From positions 218,691 to 282,690 of the forward strand of contig QVRM01002155.1 in NCBI GenBank assembly GCA_003439945.1: a DNA stretch of 64,000 nucleotides, read 5' to 3'. The stretch comes from Dermanyssus gallinae (Eukaryota; Arthropoda; Arachnida; Mesostigmata; Dermanyssidae). Below the pieces are notes generated by a model. The model saw only the letters and a program-made list of their open reading frames with translations. It was not told the origin of the DNA and did no database searches. This document shows positions 59,931 to 64,000 of this stretch, piece by piece (positions within the stretch are counted from its first letter, which is position 1; every line of letters starts with the position of its first letter). Made by a program: the position numbers and the translations under genes.

Positions 59931-60262
59931 ACCACTAAGCTCTTTCGGAAAAGCGTCACACGATAACATTGCCCCTCAAACCCCACCTCCACCGGAGTGG
60001 TTGGTGGCTCTTTGGAAGGAGAACTTGCTTGGCCCCGGCTTCCTGACAGACAAGAGCATAATGGCAAGAGACGGGAGCGCAGAGGCCAGCCAAAGGATAA
60101 ACAAGAAACAAAGACGAGGATAAGGAGCACGCAAGAAACAGAAGAGCAAATGGTGGCAGTGGCAGCGGCACCAGCAGCAGAGGAAGATGAGTAGGACGAA
60201 CGAAGGATCAGAGAAAACGACCCCTTTCGTTGCACGAACAGACCAACCGACGGGCAATAACG

Positions 60263-60470
60263 ACAACACCAACAACAACGTCAGTACCAGCAGCAACGGC
60301 AACATAAACAACAACAATAACAACACAAGGGCATTAGCAGCAGTAGCAGGAGCGGCGACAAAAATAGCCTCAGAGAAGCGACACCACCAACGACAACATA
60401 AGCGGCAGCAGCAGCATCAACAACAGTAACAACAGCACGGACGACAACAACAACAGTAGCAGCAGCAAGC
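60263..60470. repeat. CAA/CAG array, ~200 bp
   Basis: Imperfect trinucleotides, same strand bias as 59565-59800. Confidence 0.9.
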
Positions 60471-62485
60471 CCACACTGTTTTATTTCCTTGCCTCCTGTA
60501 CAATAATTCCTCTTTCTGCTTCCCTCTTTATCTCACATCTTCCCTGTCCTCTCCGTCTCCCCCCCTCTCTCTCTCTTGGTATTGGTCTTTCGCTCTCTCC
60601 CTTTCTCTCTATCTTAAACACTGTGCCTTTTGCTTTTTCGGTGGCACTACTATCCTCTTCCTCTCTCGCGTTTGTTCGCTCTCAACACACCTCGACGGAT
60701 ATTCGGCGGATAGACCGGCCGGCCGCCTGGGATGTCTCTTCTGCTCATCCACCTGCTGGAACTGGGGTAGGTAGGGGGTAGCGAGGTAGGTTGGTGGACG
60801 GGAGGTCAACCAAACACAGCCAGGGATACGAGACGCATAGCAAAAGAAGGACGATGAATGAATGAACGGATAGACTCGCATGGATAGGCACAGACAACAG
60901 TACAGTACACAGAACAAGAGACAACAGCTGGCCACGGCTTTCTCTCGCAAAAATCCCCCCCTCCCCCGCCCCCCTCTATCTTTCCCCCGTTCTTGTGTCA
61001 CGCTCCTTCGCTAAATCTTTCTTCTTCCTTGTCTCTTTGTTGTCTTTTTTTTTAGCGACTTATTTCTTTCCTCCCGCGCGTGCCCCATCTGCGTGACGCC
61101 TGCCTATTCACCCGCGCCGGTGGGGTCGGTCAGTTGGTTGGTTAGTCGGACGGCTGTCAGCAGTTGAGGGGCATCGGCTTCATCCCCACATTGGGACGAT
61201 GATGCCCCCCCCCCCCCCAATGCTAAGTAGCAGTTGTAGTAGTCGTAGTAGTATGCCGTAGTAAGGTTCAGAGGCCAGTAGGGCATGCAATACAGCGCGG
61301 CCGGTGGTGGTTCTGTCTGCGGTGCGGTGTCTACTGACTGCGCCCTTGGTTGAGACATTGCTTGCTCGGAAGGAGGGAGGGAGGGGAAAGCATAGCGGCA
61401 GCAGCAGCAGCTGCAACAGATGCTTCGGCTGTCGTGTTTCTAAGTCGGCATCCCGTCCATCGGCAAGATGCGTTCGTTTGTCAACGATGGTTGTCGTCGT
61501 CGTCATCGTCATTGCTGTCGTTGTTGTTGTCGTCGCCACATCTCTCAGAAGGCGTCAGAGAAAGAAGGAGGACAGTGATGGCAACGAATGAAGAGAAAGA
61601 CACACAGCAAAACGCACAGCGAATGAGCGTACTAGAGATGCAAGTAGTGCAGAAGATTATCTGTTCGCTACCGACCCAGTCAGCAGCGACTGGGTGGCGC
61701 CACTGGGGACGACAATGACGACCGTGCCCGCATAACTTCGTGCAGCATCGTGGTGCGTGGATTAGTCACTCGGATTAGCGGGAACTCATGTTTTCCTTCC
61801 CCCTGGTTTGCATCCGCTCGCTCTGCATCTTTCTCTCTCTGGCTATATGTCTCTGTTCCTTCTCGTTGCTCCCTAGTGCCGTTCTGTCCAATGATGTTCA
61901 CGCGTGAACACCATGCGTCGCCGGCAGACGCGTCAACCGCTTTACGAGCGTCATCAACTGTCTATACGACATACACACAGGTCCAGCTGAAAGAAGGAGA
62001 GAATGAAAGAAATAAACGCGGAGAAAAGCTAACTGCTACACATTCTTTTTTTTACCCTACTGTACAGTATTGCTCTCGGTCTCTTCTCTTGGCAAAAAAA
62101 AATGCCAAGCAGACACCCTGTAACAGCCGTCTATGCAAGTTGTCATCACCGCTGCGATGATGTTAAGGTCAGCTCGGGTCTTGGCCTCCTTGGAGGCTAA
62201 CCCCGGGTTCCCCGCCGTCCATGACCAGAGATAAACTGCCTATGTTGCAAATAGCTTCTACTGCTGCTGATGCTACTTCTCCTCCTCGCGAACTCCTCCG
62301 CGATCCTCTCTCGTAACACCAACTAATGTTCTCTGTCTTCCAAGAGTCGTCATCATCATCATGGTTAGCAGCTGATGCCGCTGATACCTACGGCAGCTGC
62401 TCAATAGCCATATGTTGTTGTGCTACCTTCCTAAACCCTTCCACCCCCCAGGAATGCTTCCTCCCTTTTCTCTCTCTCTCTCATT

Positions 62486-62486
62486 A

Positions 62487-62536
<50 letters not shown>
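62486..62536. repeat. (TA)n, ~50 bp
   Basis: Preceded by a CTCTCTCTCTC run. Confidence 0.95.
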
Positions 62537-62537
<1 letters not shown>

Positions 62538-63696
62538 TTAGCTCGCTTTCGTCAGGGAGACGGACGTTTCGACTCGTCGGCGGGCGGACGGGCGGGGGCG
62601 TTATGCTGGCCATAGACCACTTGAGATAATGATGTCAACTGCCCACAAAGCAGCTGATGTCACCAATACAATTACACAATCATTACTAGGCTCTGTACAG
62701 CTGCTTTGGCCCTGCTGCGTCGTGTCTGCAAGCGATGCCAATCGTGACAACTGACGAATTCCAAAAGCGCCCGCTTACAGCCGCCATAGCCCTTCCATAT
62801 GGAGGCCACGCCAAGATTAGCGAGAAAGACGCAGATGGCACACCATTGCCTCGTTCGTAATGCGAGTCGAGTAGCGGTCAGTGCTTCTGTGTGCCAAGTT
62901 CGACAACGCCATTCGACAGCCGATGTCGTTTCTGTCCAAACACTGGTCTCGAGCCCGACAGTCAGCGATTAGGACACGTTCGCTCGCGCAAACAAAAAGT
63001 TGCAAACAAAACATCGGAAACTTCTTGAACCTTTTTTTCAACTGCCGCGCATCAATGCATCCACAAACTATAACAATGTGAGGGTCCGCACAACTGACAA
63101 AAATGCGAATCATACACTGGAGACCTCCTGCTCTAAGCTAACCAACATTTATGTAGCCCGTTATTCCGTTCTTCAGGCTCACGATGCCCCAACCCCTGCA
63201 CTCTTTTTTTTTATATAAAGATTTTCAAGCTGGAGGGAGGACTGGATACACGTACCGGAAGACAGTAAGTAATTCGGAGTTGTACTGGTCTGTTTCTCTT
63301 GCCAATCGAGGACTAATACCACGCTTTGTTGGTGCATTACAAAAAGCGCAGTTCTCAAAGCCAAAGTGGGTGTAAGTCGCAAGAGTACGTAGTTAAGTAA
63401 GCGGCATCGATGTGTCTGCGCTAACGTGCATACGCCTGCAACGCCGCTCATCAGTTTGGATTGCGAGGTCGGGATTCGTTACCCTACTATCGCCAGCCTT
63501 CTTTAGCAGTGGTCAAAATCGGAGGCAGTTAGCGTAATCATAGTAATCATAACAAAAATGACAGCAACAACAACTACAAGAGCACACGAAAGCAGGCGAG
63601 GAGCGCGCACACTCGATGCGCAACAGTATACGAGACTGCAGTGATCTCCACCATGCCCTCCCTTCTCCACTCTGTTCCATTCCGCCCGAATTCCCT

Positions 63697-63776
63697 CATT
63701 GAATGGATTGTAGGGGTCTCGTCAAGCCAACTCTCCCCATTGAATGGATTGTAGGGTCTCGTCAAGCCAACTCTCC
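63697..63776 (+). repeat. Near-perfect 40-bp tandem duplication
   Basis: Two units of CATTGAATGGATTGTAGGGG/TCTCGTCAAGCCAACTCTCC differ only by one missing G in the second and one spacer base. A very recent duplication. Confidence 0.85.
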
Positions 63777-64000
63777 TGGTTTAACGCGACACAATCTCCT
63801 CAGTTTCGGCGGTGTTGCAAACGTAGCTCCCTACAGTAGAGTCAGTAGAAGCAGCAATATCATAACAGCGACAACCGACCAACAGTGACGAAATGACGCG
63901 TTTCGCTTAGATGCTGGCTGGCAGCCTTCATTCGTTACAACTACGAAGCTTATGCATAGACATAATCATAACCATAATAATAATAATAACCATCATCATC

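Larger units (their letters stand above)
59040..64000. other. Simple-repeat-rich DNA without a supported gene
   Basis: AAC, GTT and CAG arrays, a pyrimidine-rich stretch (60.48-60.62 kb), a C run at 61206-61219 and the tandem duplication at 63.7 kb. The missing first exon of the host gene may be here or beyond, but I found no convincing one. Confidence 0.45.

Noticed and set aside
59401..60123. 240-codon plus-strand frame with an Asn-rich half and a Val-rich hydrophobic stretch
   Set aside because: Asn and Val runs are direct translations of the AAC and GTT arrays; no conserved motif, and the overlapping frames are open too.

Overview
This is eukaryotic nuclear DNA, most likely from an arthropod. 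It has split genes with GT-AG introns, more than thirty (TA)n arrays, long CAA/TTG, CAG and AAT trinucleotide arrays, tRNA-derived SINEs, mariner and Tc1 transposons and 5'-truncated LINE fragments. There are no operons and no bacterial gene layout. I cannot fix the order or species from sequence alone; a chelicerate (mite or tick) or an insect would both fit.

The one host gene I can reconstruct lies on the minus strand between 57733 and about 37578. Ten exons join with every splice phase matching and with canonical GT...AG borders. They give 540 codons of a Cys-rich (23 Cys), N-glycosylation-motif-bearing, probably secreted or membrane-tethered protein. Its motifs recall the arthropod family annotated with the domains of unknown function DUF7042, DUF7043, DUF7044 and DUF7045 (Drosophila l(1)G0289-like, from memory). 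The exon with the start codon and signal peptide was not found, and the extreme C-terminus is ambiguous because three frames stay open past a coding microsatellite.

Layout: 1-3.7 kb is intergenic with one tRNA-like SINE head. A near-complete 1654-bp Tc1-type transposon (DD34E) with roughly 200-bp IR/DR terminal repeats lies at 3941-5594. From 5.6 to 37.2 kb is gene-poor DNA with microsatellites, a mariner relic (6.8 kb), a palindromic fold-back element (12.4 kb), three copies of one SINE family (13.7, 26.1 and 28.3 kb), polypurine and polypyrimidine tracts, and GC-rich CAG/CAA-rich stretches. The host gene occupies 37.6-57.7 kb; its introns hold two copies of a LINE 3' end (48.4 and 50.7 kb) and a second mariner relic (45.8-46.6 kb). 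A third, different mariner relic lies just upstream of the gene's first recognised exon (58.15-58.99 kb). From 59 to 64 kb is simple-repeat-rich DNA without a gene I can support.

Most open frames in the window run through simple repeats (poly-L, poly-N, poly-T or YIYIYI translations) and are not genes. I found no CRISPR array, rRNA or operon-like system. The items most worth a second look are the DUF704x-like gene with its unresolved C-terminus, the IR/DR Tc1 element flanked by an exact 35-bp direct repeat, and the SINE and fold-back families.
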